The notes beneath the pieces were generated by a model. It saw nothing but the letters and a program-made list of their open reading frames with translations, was not told the DNA's origin and ran no database searches. 64,000 nucleotides of DNA from Streptomyces sp. NBC_00775 (lineage in GTDB: Bacteria; Actinomycetota; Actinomycetes; Streptomycetales; Streptomycetaceae), in the NCBI RefSeq assembly GCF_036347135.1, contig NZ_CP108938.1, positions 868,001 to 932,000 on the forward strand. The letters run 5' to 3'. Position 1 is the stretch's first letter. Each line of letters starts with the position of its first letter. Below are positions 33,541-41,970 of this stretch, one piece after another. Both the position numbers and the translations under genes were made by a program.

Positions 33541-34638
33541 GTGACCATGTCTGGGCGGCTGCGGCGCCGTCGTCCGTCCTACCGCGGCCGATGGGAAGCC
33601 GCCCAGCTGTCACCGGTGATCCTCACCGTCCTCATCGCCGGCTTGGCCTTTTCCACACCGCGGCAGATCGCCGTCAGTCGCCTTCTGCCCGCCGCCCCCG
33701 CACTCGCCGCCGCGATGTGGGCCGTGCTCCCCACGATTCTGCTGGGGACGTTCTGCCTGATGATCATGATCATCCTCAGCTTCTTCTACGCCGACCTGGG
33801 GACGCAGTACACGTCGGCCGCGATCGTCGCGGTCACCTTGGCGGCCGCGTACGGGAGCCACGTCCGGCTTCAGCGGGAGGAAATACTCCTCCAGGTCCGC
33901 CTCGTGGCCGACGCGGCCCAGAAAGTGCTGCTGCGCCCCCTGCCACGCCACATCGAGAACGTCGAGATCGAGTCGCTGTATCTGGCGGCCCAAGTGCAGG
34001 CCCGGATCGGCGGCGACTTCTACGAGGCGGCCGGCACACCGTTCGGAGTCCGGCTGCTCATCGGCGATGTACGGGGCAAGGGCCTGTCCGCGGTGGGGGC
34101 GGCCTCGGCGGTGATCAGCTGCTTCAGGGAGGCCGCATACGAGGAGCCCGACCTGCGGGGCATCGTCCATCGCCTGGAGACCAGCATCGCCCGCCACAGC
34201 GCCGCGTTCCCCGGCCCGGATCTGCCGGAACGCTTCGCCACGGCTCTCATCGCCGAGATCCCGCACGGCGGCGGCCTCGTCAGGCTTCTCAACTGCGGAC
34301 ACCCTCCGCCGCTGCTCGCGCACCACGGGAACATCCGCGTCCTGGACCCCACCGTCCCCTCGCCGCCTCTCAACCTCTCAGCGCTCATCGGTGACCACTA
34401 CTGCGTCGATACGGTTCCCTTCGCCCCGGGCGACCAGTTGCTGCTCTACACCGACGGCGTGTCGGAGACCCGGGACCGTGCCGGCGAGTTCTTTCCGCTG
34501 CCGGACTGGCTGCGGCGGCAGGGCCCGGAGCCGCCCCGCGAGCTGCTCGAGCGGCTTCACTCGGACCTGCTCCACTTCAGCGGCGGAGGGCTCGACGACG
34601 ACATCGCGGCCCTCTCGGTAAGGTCCCGACTGACGTGA
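33541..34638 (+). CDS. membrane-anchored PP2C-type (SpoIIE-like) phosphatase
   Basis: A 365-residue protein. Two or three N-terminal membrane helices (SPVILTVLIAGLAF, WAVLPTILLGTFCLMIMIILSFFY, SAAIVAVTLAAAYGS) precede a cytosolic PP2C domain: IGGDFYEAAGTPFGVRLLIGDVRGKGLSA, NCGHPPPLL, LLLYTDGVSETRDRAGEFFPL, GGGLDDDIAALSVRS, with the metal-binding aspartates present. GTG 33541 is 7 nt after TACAAT and is taken as a leaderless start; ATG 33547, 33532 and 33493 are alternatives. It probably dephosphorylates a STAS-type anti-anti-sigma protein. Divergent from the larger PP2C sensor. Confidence 0.83.
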   Translation: MTMSGRLRRRRPSYRGRWEAAQLSPVILTVLIAGLAFSTPRQIAVSRLLPAAPALAAAMWAVLPTILLGTFCLMIMIILSFFYADLGTQYTSAAIVAVTLAAAYGSHVRLQREEILLQVRLVADAAQKVLLRPLPRHIENVEIESLYLAAQVQARIGGDFYEAAGTPFGVRLLIGDVRGKGLSAVGAASAVISCFREAAYEEPDLRGIVHRLETSIARHSAAFPGPDLPERFATALIAEIPHGGGLVRLLNCGHPPPLLAHHGNIRVLDPTVPSPPLNLSALIGDHYCVDTVPFAPGDQLLLYTDGVSETRDRAGEFFPLPDWLRRQGPEPPRELLERLHSDLLHFSGGGLDDDIAALSVRSRLT

Positions 34639-34639
34639 C

Positions 34640-34817
34640 AGGTAGGGTTCAACAACCCGACCGTTGCCAGGAGCAGCAGCCCGTCTACGGACAGCGGCCA
34701 CAGCGCCGCGCTCGTGGCATCCGCCTCGCCCTGGAGAGCCAATGCCCGCTGGTGAAAACAGGAGGCGTACGCCGCCCCGGCCGCGACCAACAGGGCACAG
34801 CCACTGCGCACCCCCAC
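34640..34817 (-). pseudogene. DUF2637 (Spd-like membrane protein) fragment
   Basis: The frame from ATG 34817 reads two hydrophobic helices with AAYASCFHQRALALQ and ATSAALWPLSVDGLLLLATVGLL, the signature core of DUF2637 proteins of Streptomyces (the WPLSVDG motif). After this the frame diverges and runs antisense into the PP2C gene 3' end, so the C-terminal half is missing. DUF2637 proteins belong to plasmid or integrated-element spread loci; the remnant suggests a former insertion here, between the phosphatase and the kinase gene. Confidence 0.6.
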
Positions 34818-34869
34818 GTCGGCTCCAGCTGGGTGAGCCCCTGCTCACGGGTCTTCCGGCGGGTTGTCC

Positions 34870-36255
34870 ATGCTGAGGGATCCCCTGGAGCGCATCGGCC
34901 GCTACCGTCTGGACCGGCGCCTGGGCGCGGGCGGCTTCGGCGTGGTCTGGCTCGCCCATGACGACGTCCTTGAGGCGGCCGTCGCGGTGAAGGTGCTGTC
35001 CGAGAACTGGGTCGACCACCTGGACATCCGGGAACGCTTCCTCTCCGAGGCACGGCTGCTGCGCCGCGCCGACTCCAGCCGGGTCGTCCAGGTCTACGAC
35101 ATCGGCGAGCTGCCCGACGGCAGGCCTTACTTCGTCATGGAGTACGCCGACGGGGGCACCCTCGCCGACCGGCTCGAGGCCGGACCGTTGCCCGTCGCCG
35201 AGGCCCTGCGGCTGACGGCCCTCGCGGCGCGGGGAGCGGCCGCGCTGCACGAGGCCGGCATCGTGCACCGGGACATCAAGCCGTCCAACGTGCTGCTGCG
35301 CACCGCGCCCGGGGGCCTCGACCGCGTGCTGTTGGCGGACCTCGGTCTGGCCAAGAGCCTGGCCCAGGCATCCGGGCTGACGATGGCGGCGGGCTCCGCG
35401 GGCTACACGCCGCCCGAGCAGGCCGCGCCCGGGTCGGGCATCGACGCCCGGGCCGACGTGTACAGCCTGGGCGCCCTCGGCTACCACCTCGTCACCGGCA
35501 CGGTCCCCGGCCCGCCCGGCAAGGTCGTACGGCCCGACCGGCTCCGTACGGACCTGGCCCCCGACGTCCAGCGGGCGTTGCTGCGCGCCATGGAACCCGA
35601 CCGTGAGCGGCGCTGGCCCACCGCCGCCGGTTTCGCCGCGGAGCTGGAGCGGCTGGCCGACCCCGGCGCCGGCCCCCGGCCTCCCCGGCGCCGTCGGCGG
35701 GCGGTGATCACGGTGCTGGCCGCCGCGGTCGTGGCCTGCGCCGTCGGCGTCACCGCCGCGATCGTGACGCGAGGATCCGCCGCCGGAACCGTCCGGGTCG
35801 AGGACAGCACCGGCCGGGTCACGGCCGAGGTGCCCGCCGCGTGGGGCCACCAGCTGCGCGACTCCGGATGGAATCCACGGGCCTTGGGCCTCAAGGCCGC
35901 GAAGGAACCCGGTCTCGCCGTCGCGGACGACCTCACCGCATGGCAGGACCTCGGTTCGGACGTCAACGGAGCCTTCATCGGCCTGAGCGAGCAGGGCGAC
36001 GTCACGGCCGAGGTCCGCGCGGTCGCGCACACCGGATGCCACTACGACGGCAGCCGCACCTACACCGGCGCGCAGTGGCACGGTCTGATACGGACCTGGA
36101 GCGGCTGCCCGGGCAGCGGCGGTTCCCTCTCGGAGGCGGGTCTCACACCGGCGGGCGGCGCCGAGCAGCCCCAGGTGTACGTCCAGATCCGTCAGGACGA
36201 CGGCGACCGGAACGCGACCGACCGCGTGCTCGGGTCCGTACGAGTCGGAGACTGA
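34870..36255 (+). CDS. membrane serine/threonine protein kinase
   Basis: A 461-residue Hanks-type kinase. Gly loop LGAGGFGVV (19-27), Lys41 in VAVKVL, catalytic HRDIKPSNVLL, Mg loop DLGLAK (DLG in place of DFG) and GYTPPEQ complete the catalytic domain to about residue 270. After a basic stretch a single membrane helix (AVITVLAAAVVACAVGVTAAIV) leads to an extracytoplasmic domain of about 155 residues without PASTA repeats. ATG 34870 was chosen over TTG 34864. It may act together with the flanking phosphatases, but its substrate is unknown. Confidence 0.88.
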   Translation: MLRDPLERIGRYRLDRRLGAGGFGVVWLAHDDVLEAAVAVKVLSENWVDHLDIRERFLSEARLLRRADSSRVVQVYDIGELPDGRPYFVMEYADGGTLADRLEAGPLPVAEALRLTALAARGAAALHEAGIVHRDIKPSNVLLRTAPGGLDRVLLADLGLAKSLAQASGLTMAAGSAGYTPPEQAAPGSGIDARADVYSLGALGYHLVTGTVPGPPGKVVRPDRLRTDLAPDVQRALLRAMEPDRERRWPTAAGFAAELERLADPGAGPRPPRRRRRAVITVLAAAVVACAVGVTAAIVTRGSAAGTVRVEDSTGRVTAEVPAAWGHQLRDSGWNPRALGLKAAKEPGLAVADDLTAWQDLGSDVNGAFIGLSEQGDVTAEVRAVAHTGCHYDGSRTYTGAQWHGLIRTWSGCPGSGGSLSEAGLTPAGGAEQPQVYVQIRQDDGDRNATDRVLGSVRVGD

Positions 36256-36396
36256 CCGGGAGGGCGAGCGCGGCGAAAATTCCCCGACGATCCCGCGAAC
36301 CTTTCCGGGTCCCGCCGCATCGAAGACTGATGACGGGGCACAAGGCGCCGTGCGCACGCGTCAGGACGCGTGCGGTGATGCTCAAGGAGTGGTGAC

Positions 36397-37131
36397 ATGG
36401 CGACCTTCCGGCGCGGCGCGGCGGACACGGACCGGCTCGGCGCGGTTCCCGCACCCCGCACTTCGACTCCCGCCCGGCGGGCGGCGCTGCTTGCGGGTGT
36501 CGCGCTGCTGGGCGTGCTCACCGCCTGTGGTACCGACAACAGCGGGGCCGGTACGCCGCAGAAGCTGCCCGGCACGGCCGAGCCGGCCTCCGGAGACCGG
36601 ACCACGGACGCCGGTTCGCCCACCACGGCGAACCCCACCGGGAGTGCCGCCCCGACCGGATCCGGTACGACGTCGGGATCGGCGTCCGCCTCCTCCGGGA
36701 GCGGCTCGACCGGCACCCGCTGCCACACCTCCGAACTGCGCGCGTCGGTCGGGAACAACGACCCGGGCGCGGGGCAGGAGAACTTCCCCGTCGTCCTGAC
36801 CAACGGCTCCGGGCGCAGCTGCACCCTGCGCGGCTACCCCGGCGCGGCGTTCGTCGACGCGTCCGGCAAGCAGCTGGGCCCCGACCCGCGGCGCTCCTCG
36901 GGCACACCGACGACCGTCACGCTGGCGCCCGGGCAGAGCGCGTGGTCCGGCCTGACGTTCTCCAACCCGGAGATCAGCGGGGCCGGTACGGCGACGCCGG
37001 CCGCGCTGCTCGTCACACCGCCCGACGAGAAGGACTCGCTCAAGGTGACGTGGACGCAGGGGAAGGTGCCGGTGTCCGGCAACGCCTCGTCGGTCTCCTT
37101 GACGGTCGTCCAGGCCGGCACCGGAGCCTGA
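36397..37131 (+). CDS. DUF4232 lipoprotein
   Basis: A 244-residue exported lipoprotein. The signal peptide ends in LGVLTAC (Cys near residue 44), followed by a Ser/Thr/Gly/Pro-rich linker (about 50-105) and a DUF4232 domain (RCHTSELRASVGNNDPGAGQENFPVVLTN, CTLRGYPGAAFVD, VTLAPGQSAWSGLTF). Function is unknown; the fold is Ig-like. AAGGAG precedes ATG 36397 by 8 nt. A hairpin with a T tract follows. Confidence 0.82.
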   Translation: MATFRRGAADTDRLGAVPAPRTSTPARRAALLAGVALLGVLTACGTDNSGAGTPQKLPGTAEPASGDRTTDAGSPTTANPTGSAAPTGSGTTSGSASASSGSGSTGTRCHTSELRASVGNNDPGAGQENFPVVLTNGSGRSCTLRGYPGAAFVDASGKQLGPDPRRSSGTPTTVTLAPGQSAWSGLTFSNPEISGAGTATPAALLVTPPDEKDSLKVTWTQGKVPVSGNASSVSLTVVQAGTGA

Positions 37132-37155
37132 ACCCACCGGCCTCATTCCCCTCTG

Positions 37156-37188
37156 CCCCGCCACCTGCCCCGCAGGTCGGCGGGGTTT
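37156..37188 (+). terminator. Rho-independent terminator after DUF4232 gene
   Basis: CCCCGCC (37156-37162) with ACCTG pairs with CAGGT and GGCGGGG (37179-37185), one unpaired C, followed by TTTG. It lies 25 nt after the DUF4232 stop codon. Confidence 0.75.
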
Positions 37189-37338
37189 GTCACGGAACGG
37201 CTACATGGCCTGAATCACACGACCCTTTCCGGAATTCCGCGCATCCCACCGTTTGACGCACCCCGCAGAACGGCGCGTCACAGGAACACAGGCTCCCGCC
37301 GTACGGCGGGGGCCGTACCGAGGAATCGGGGGATGATC

Positions 37339-38586
37339 ATGAGCGGTATCTCACGCAGGCGGCTGCTGACCGCGACGGCGTCGGCGGGCGCCCTGGGCGC
37401 GCTCTCCGCCTGCTCCGCGAACGACTGGTCCGTGGGGACCAGCAACGGGGGCGGGCACACCTCGGCGCCGAGCCGGCGGCCCAAGCTCATCGGCGACGGC
37501 TCCACCGCCGACACCGGAGCCCAGCCCAAGCAGCCGAAGGCGGAGCGGCTGAAGCCCGGCGAACGCCCGCCGCAGTTCGTGGTGTTCTCCTGGGACGGCG
37601 CGGGCGAGCTCAGCAACCAGCTGTTCTCGCGCTTCCGCAAGGTCGCCGCCGACCACGGCGCCTCGATGACGTTCTTCCTCAGCGGCATCTACACCCTGCC
37701 CGAGTCGAAGAAGCACCTCTACAGGCCGCCGCAGCACCCCGTCGGCGCCTCCGCGATCGGATACCTCTCCGACCGGCACATCCATGACACGCTCCAGCAG
37801 ATACGCGCGGCCTGGCTGGAGGGCCACGAGATAGGCACCCATTTCAACGGCCACTTCTGCGGCACGGACGGGGTCCGCCGCTGGTCCCCCGCCGAGTGGC
37901 GCAGCGAGATCGAGCAGGCGACGCGCTTTGTGACCGAGTGGAAGACCAACACCGGCTTCACCGACCTCGATCCGCTCCCCTTCGACTACCGCAAGGAACT
38001 GATCGGCGGCCGCACCCCGTGTCTGGAGGGGCAGGCCAACCTGCTGCCCACCGCCGCCCAGCTCGGCTGGAAGTACGACGCCAGCTCGCCAGGTGGCCTC
38101 CAGATATGGCCGGGCAAGGTCCAGGGCGGCCGGATCTGGGACTTCCCGCTCCAGTCCATCCCCTTCCCCGGCCACTCCTTCCAGGTCCTGTCGATGGACT
38201 ACAACCTGATGGCCAACCAGTCGAACGCGAACCCGCTCGGCGACCGCTCCCAGTACGACGCCTGGCGCACCCAGGCCCGCGACAGCTACCTCGCCGGTTT
38301 CCGTCGCGCCTACGAGAGCAACCGGGCCCCCTTCTTCATCGGCAACCACTTCGAGCGGTGGAACGGCGGGATCTACATGGACGCCGTCGAGCAGGCCATC
38401 ACCGAGATCGCCACGCATGACGACGTACGTATGGTCTCCTTCCGGCAGCTCGTGGAGTGGCTGGCGGCTCAGGACCCGGCGGTGCTGCGGAAGTTGCGCA
38501 CGCTCAGCCCCGGTCAGTCGCCGCTCGGCGGCTGGGCGGATTTCCTGGGCACGGCTTCCGCACCGTCCGGCGCCACCGCGTCCTGA
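37339..38586 (+). CDS. exported polysaccharide-deacetylase-like lipoprotein
   Basis: A 415-residue protein with a Tat-type lipoprotein signal (SRRRLLTATASAGALGALSAC, Cys near residue 25) and a disordered linker to about residue 70. The following domain reads PQFVVFSWDGAGE (the position of the metal-binding Asp of NodB-type deacetylases), MTFFLSGIY, GHEIGTHFNGHFCG (His-x-His style metal site) and late PFFIGNHFERWNGG. It is longer and more divergent than peptidoglycan deacetylases; the catalytic set looks complete but the substrate is unknown. ATG 37339 is favoured by GGGGG 6 nt upstream. Convergent with the next gene, stops 3 bp apart. Confidence 0.72.
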   Translation: MSGISRRRLLTATASAGALGALSACSANDWSVGTSNGGGHTSAPSRRPKLIGDGSTADTGAQPKQPKAERLKPGERPPQFVVFSWDGAGELSNQLFSRFRKVAADHGASMTFFLSGIYTLPESKKHLYRPPQHPVGASAIGYLSDRHIHDTLQQIRAAWLEGHEIGTHFNGHFCGTDGVRRWSPAEWRSEIEQATRFVTEWKTNTGFTDLDPLPFDYRKELIGGRTPCLEGQANLLPTAAQLGWKYDASSPGGLQIWPGKVQGGRIWDFPLQSIPFPGHSFQVLSMDYNLMANQSNANPLGDRSQYDAWRTQARDSYLAGFRRAYESNRAPFFIGNHFERWNGGIYMDAVEQAITEIATHDDVRMVSFRQLVEWLAAQDPAVLRKLRTLSPGQSPLGGWADFLGTASAPSGATAS

Positions 38587-38589
38587 CGA

Positions 38590-40533
38590 TCAGCGGTGGC
38601 CTCCTTGGCCTCCCCCGTCTCCGGAGCCGTATCCGCCGTACCCATAGCCGTCTCCGGAGCCGTACTGCCCGCTCCCCTGGCAGTAGTCGTAGTACGGGTA
38701 GGAGCAGTAGCCGTACGACGGAACGGCGGACGACGGAGCCGGCTGGGGGGTCGGCGTCGCCGAGGCCTTGTCCGTGGCGGCCGGCGACGGAGTCGTCGAC
38801 GCCTTGGGCAGGGCGGGGGTCGCGGGCGCGGCCGATTCAGCGGCGGAGTCCCAGTTGACCACCTCCAGCTGGAGCGAGGGCGAGGAGGTGTCGAGGGTCC
38901 AGCGCTCGGCCGGCTCGTCCTTGCGGAGTTTGAGGACCAGCGCCGCCTCGGCCTTGGCGGAGGCGGGTGCGAGGGCCAGGTCCTGGTTCCAGCGCGGCAC
39001 CAGCGTGCCCTGGAGGGTGAAGTCGTAGCGCACGTTCTTGGTGCCGGGCTGCGACTCACCCGAGCAGGGAGCGAGTTGGACCGAGTAGCCCAGGTGGGAG
39101 TCGAGGCAGAGGCCGGGGTCGGCCACGTCGCGCAGCAGCCCGTCCGCCTCGTACGTCCACCGCTGGGCCGACTTCGAGGTGCACGAGGTGAGTTCGGTCT
39201 CCATGCCCTTCGCGGGCTTCTCGCCCACGATGCCGATGCACAGCCCGGTCGCGGCGTTGCGCAGGCGGCCCCCGGTGCCGTTCGCATGGTTGCCGGTACC
39301 GACCCAGGACGGGTTGGCGCCGGGCACCGTGCCCGAGCCGGAGCTGGGCGCCTCCGAGGAGTTGGTGCCCTCGACCATGCCGTTCCGGCCCTCGGAACGG
39401 GAACCGGCCACCCACAGGACCAGCGGGACCAGGATCAGCGTGCTCACGGTCAGCACGCCGAGGGTGACGTTCCGGCGGCGCGGGGCGCGTCGGGGGGCCT
39501 TGTGCGTCGTGGCCCGGTGGGTCGACGGGCGGGAGCCGGCGGGCGACTGGGCGCGCCGCGCGGTGCGCGGGGGAACGTCGGGGCGGCGAGGGACATCTGC
39601 CGGAGAGGGGAACTCTCCCTGTGCGGCGGCGAGTTCGGACGTCGCGCCCACGGCGGCCTCGACGGCCCCGGGCGGTTCCGTCACCTCCACGATCGCGGTG
39701 GCTCGTCCCACGCGGGTGTCGAGGTAGGCGCGCGCACCCCAGCCGAGCACGGCTTCGGCCAGCGGGAGGGCGAGTTGACCGTTGAACTGGTTCAACTGGT
39801 CGGCGGCGTACCGGCAATGCGCGCATCTGGCCATGTGGCGCCGCAGATCGGGATCGAGTTCGACTCCGCCGCGCCGGAGGGACACGTCCAGCATGCGGCT
39901 GTAGCGGCGGCACTCCTGCTCGGGGGCCAGTTCGCGATGGATCTCCAGACAGCCCTCGCGCAGGCGTTCACGGGCCCGCCGCAGTTCTACGGCGGCGTCC
40001 TCGACGGCTAGGCCCAACAGGGCTGCGGGCACCTCGAGTTGTTCGGCCTCCGCCTCCATGTGCCAGAGCAGACAGCGGGCGGGCTCGGGGAGCCGCTGGA
40101 ACGCCCGGGAGAGCAGGCGTCTGCCCTCCGGCGGAAGGAGGCGCGCCGCGGCCCGGCCCTCACGGTCGGAGCCGGAGACCAGTTCGGGATGGAGCAGCTC
40201 GCTGCGCTGGTCCATGAGCCACTCGGCGGCTATGCGGCGGACGGTGACCAGCAGCTGCGGACGCCACGCCGCCGTCGGCCCGGCCTGCCGCAGTGATTCG
40301 CCGAACAGGCGCGTGAATGAGGCCGTGGTGAGTATTCCGGCGGGACGCACACCGTGGGTGCACAGGCGCGCATAAGAGAAGACCGCTTCCCAGTGGCGGT
40401 CCAGGAGTTCTCCGACGGGATGGTGCGCGGGCGTGGTCGCCGGGCTCTTCTTCAGGTCTGCCGCAAGCCTCTCATCCGAAACCTCGAACGATCGAGCGGG
40501 CGTTGGGGAATGAGACAGCGATGCGTCATTCAC
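38590..40533 (-). CDS. sigma-like/zinc-finger membrane protein with ricin B lectin domain
   Basis: A 647-residue protein joining modules that are usually separate. Residues about 40-108 and 130-195 resemble sigma region 2 and region 4 (LLDRHWEAVFSYARLC, FQRLPEPARCLLWHMEAE). Residues 205-245 are a zinc-binding anti-sigma-like motif (HMARCAHC at 233-240). A Pro/Arg linker leads to a membrane helix (356-377, VTLGVLTVSTLILVPLVLWV), and the outside part has a ricin-type lectin domain (about 410-550) and a Gly/Tyr-rich tail. It could couple outside sugar binding to transcription. GTG 40533 has GGAGG 9 nt upstream. A TTGGTATGGACTAA site lies 32 bp upstream. Confidence 0.78.
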   Translation of the reverse strand: MNDASLSHSPTPARSFEVSDERLAADLKKSPATTPAHHPVGELLDRHWEAVFSYARLCTHGVRPAGILTTASFTRLFGESLRQAGPTAAWRPQLLVTVRRIAAEWLMDQRSELLHPELVSGSDREGRAAARLLPPEGRRLLSRAFQRLPEPARCLLWHMEAEAEQLEVPAALLGLAVEDAAVELRRARERLREGCLEIHRELAPEQECRRYSRMLDVSLRRGGVELDPDLRRHMARCAHCRYAADQLNQFNGQLALPLAEAVLGWGARAYLDTRVGRATAIVEVTEPPGAVEAAVGATSELAAAQGEFPSPADVPRRPDVPPRTARRAQSPAGSRPSTHRATTHKAPRRAPRRRNVTLGVLTVSTLILVPLVLWVAGSRSEGRNGMVEGTNSSEAPSSGSGTVPGANPSWVGTGNHANGTGGRLRNAATGLCIGIVGEKPAKGMETELTSCTSKSAQRWTYEADGLLRDVADPGLCLDSHLGYSVQLAPCSGESQPGTKNVRYDFTLQGTLVPRWNQDLALAPASAKAEAALVLKLRKDEPAERWTLDTSSPSLQLEVVNWDSAAESAAPATPALPKASTTPSPAATDKASATPTPQPAPSSAVPSYGYCSYPYYDYCQGSGQYGSGDGYGYGGYGSGDGGGQGGHR

Positions 40534-40564
40534 GTCCACTTTCCTCCCAAAGGTAACGCAGGAA

Positions 40565-40578
40565 TTAGTCCATACCAA
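40565..40578 (-). promoter_or_regulatory. GntR/DasR-like operator upstream of sigma-lectin gene
   Basis: On the minus strand TTGGTATGGACTAA, identical at 13 of 14 positions to the plus-strand site TTGGTATGGACCAA at 19263-19276. It lies 32 bp before the gene start, overlapping a possible -35 (TTGGTA, 16 nt from TTACCT). This ties the lectin protein to the sugar regulon 20 kb away, as an inference from sequence likeness. Confidence 0.5.
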
Positions 40579-40887
40579 TGGGTATGTAGCCCGCCCGCCG
40601 AGGCGGAGGGACTACCCATGGGGGGTTGCGCCGCGAACGACCGCCTCTGGCAGCTCTTTTGAAGCGAGGGGGGAACGGGCGCACCGTACGCGCACAGAAG
40701 GAAGTTGAAAGTTTGTCTGCACGCCGACAACGCACACCTTTGCACAGGGCGGCGAGCCGGAACAAGCTGTCTCGCCTTTTTCCCTTTCCCGTCACCGGAC
40801 GGGATATTGACCAAACGTCAGCAGGAGACTCGCAAAGGAAATTCGGATTCCCGTAGCCGCCACGAACCGCCACACAACTCACCACAT

Positions 40888-40901
40888 TGGGAGCGCTCTC
40901 A
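40888..40901. promoter_or_regulatory. CebR-box-like palindrome
   Basis: TGGGAGCGCTCTCA differs by one base from TGGGAGCGCTCCCA, the operator of the LacI-family cellulose regulator CebR. It is 355 bp upstream of the sigma-lectin gene and 22 bp past the aldo-keto reductase stop, an odd place for an active operator. It may be a long-range part of the lectin gene promoter or a leftover of a lost cellulase gene. Confidence 0.45.
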
Positions 40902-40922
40902 CGCACCCCGCCGGCTTGCGCC

Positions 40923-41891
40923 TCAGTGCCCGCTGATCGCCCGAGGCGTGTACGGCCGCTCCAGTTCCTCGATCTCCTTGTCCGTCAGCTCCAGGGCGAG
41001 GGAGGCGACCGCGTCCTCGACGTGGTGCGGCTTGGTGGCGCCGACGATGGGTGCGGTCACGGTGCTCTGGTGCAGCAGCCAGGCGAGAGCGACCCGGGCG
41101 CGCGGGACCTCGCGCTCGGCGGCGATACGGGCGACGGCGTCGACGATCTCGCGGTCGCCGTCCCGGTAGAGCCTCCTGCCGAACTCGTCGGTCCGGCTGC
41201 GCGCCGTGTCCGTGTCCCAGTCGCGGGTGAGGCGACCGCGGGCGAGCGGGCTCCAGGGCAGTACACCGACGCCCTGGTCGGCGCAGAGCGGCAGCATCTC
41301 CCGCTCCTCCTCGCGGTAGAGGAGGTTGTAGTGGTTCTGCATGGAGACGAACCGCGTCCAGCCGTGCAGCCGGGCCGTGTACTGGGCCTTGGAGAACTGC
41401 CAGGCGTACATCGAACTCGCCCCGAGGTAACGGGCCTTGCCCGCCTTGACCACGTCGTGCAGCGCCTCCATCGTCTCCTCGACGGGCGTGGCGGGGTCGA
41501 AGCGGTGGATCTGGTAGAGGTCGACGTAGTCGGTGCCGAGGCGGCGCAGACTGTTGTCGATCTCCGTCATGATCGCCTTGCGGGACAGGCCGCGGCCGTT
41601 GGGGCCGTCGTGCATCGCGCCGTTCACCTTGGTCGCGATGACGATCTCGTCGCGGCGCGCGTGGCCGGCGAGCACCCGGCCGACGATCTCCTCGCTGGTG
41701 CCGTCGGAGTACACGTTCGCGGTGTCGAAGAAGGTGATCCCGGCCTCCAGCGCCTGGCGGATCAGCGGGCGGGAGGCCTCTTCGTCGAGGGTCCACTCGT
41801 GGGTGCCGCGGTCGGGAAGACCGAAACTCATGCAGCCCAGGCAGATCCGGGAGACGTCCAGGCCCGTCGAACCGAGCTTCACGTACTGCAT
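40923..41891 (-). CDS. aldo/keto reductase
   Basis: A 322-residue NADPH-dependent carbonyl reductase of the AKR superfamily. The catalytic tetrad is visible: Asp and Tyr in FFDTANVYSDGTSEE, Lys in IVIATKVNG, His in DLYQIHRFD. The C-terminal cofactor loop PIVGATKPHHVEDAV is typical. ATG 41891 has AGGAG 6 nt upstream. It is followed by no clear partner; the neighbouring SnoaL-like gene on the same strand may be cotranscribed (79 bp). Substrate unknown. Confidence 0.9.
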   Translation of the reverse strand: MQYVKLGSTGLDVSRICLGCMSFGLPDRGTHEWTLDEEASRPLIRQALEAGITFFDTANVYSDGTSEEIVGRVLAGHARRDEIVIATKVNGAMHDGPNGRGLSRKAIMTEIDNSLRRLGTDYVDLYQIHRFDPATPVEETMEALHDVVKAGKARYLGASSMYAWQFSKAQYTARLHGWTRFVSMQNHYNLLYREEEREMLPLCADQGVGVLPWSPLARGRLTRDWDTDTARSRTDEFGRRLYRDGDREIVDAVARIAAEREVPRARVALAWLLHQSTVTAPIVGATKPHHVEDAVASLALELTDKEIEELERPYTPRAISGH

Positions 41892-41970
41892 GCTCACTCC
41901 TGCTCTCGCCGGCGGTGGGGTGGGGAACTCCGACGACTTGTTCCCTGCCCGCCACGAGCGCCGCGAAGCC

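Larger units (their letters stand above)
40534..40922. other. 389-bp intergenic region with two operator-like sites, no gene
   Basis: Lower GC than its surroundings. It carries the TTGGTATGGACTAA site near the sigma-lectin gene (40565-40578) and a CebR-box-like palindrome near the other end (40888-40901). A 113-residue minus-strand frame (40906-40565) has no recognisable domain and no ribosome site, so I see only regulatory sequence. Confidence 0.5.

Noticed and set aside
40565..40906. A 113-codon minus-strand ORF between the aldo-keto reductase and sigma-lectin genes
   Set aside because: It shows no domain, no ribosome site and odd composition (cysteine- and arginine-rich), and it overlaps promoter-like sequence of the downstream gene.
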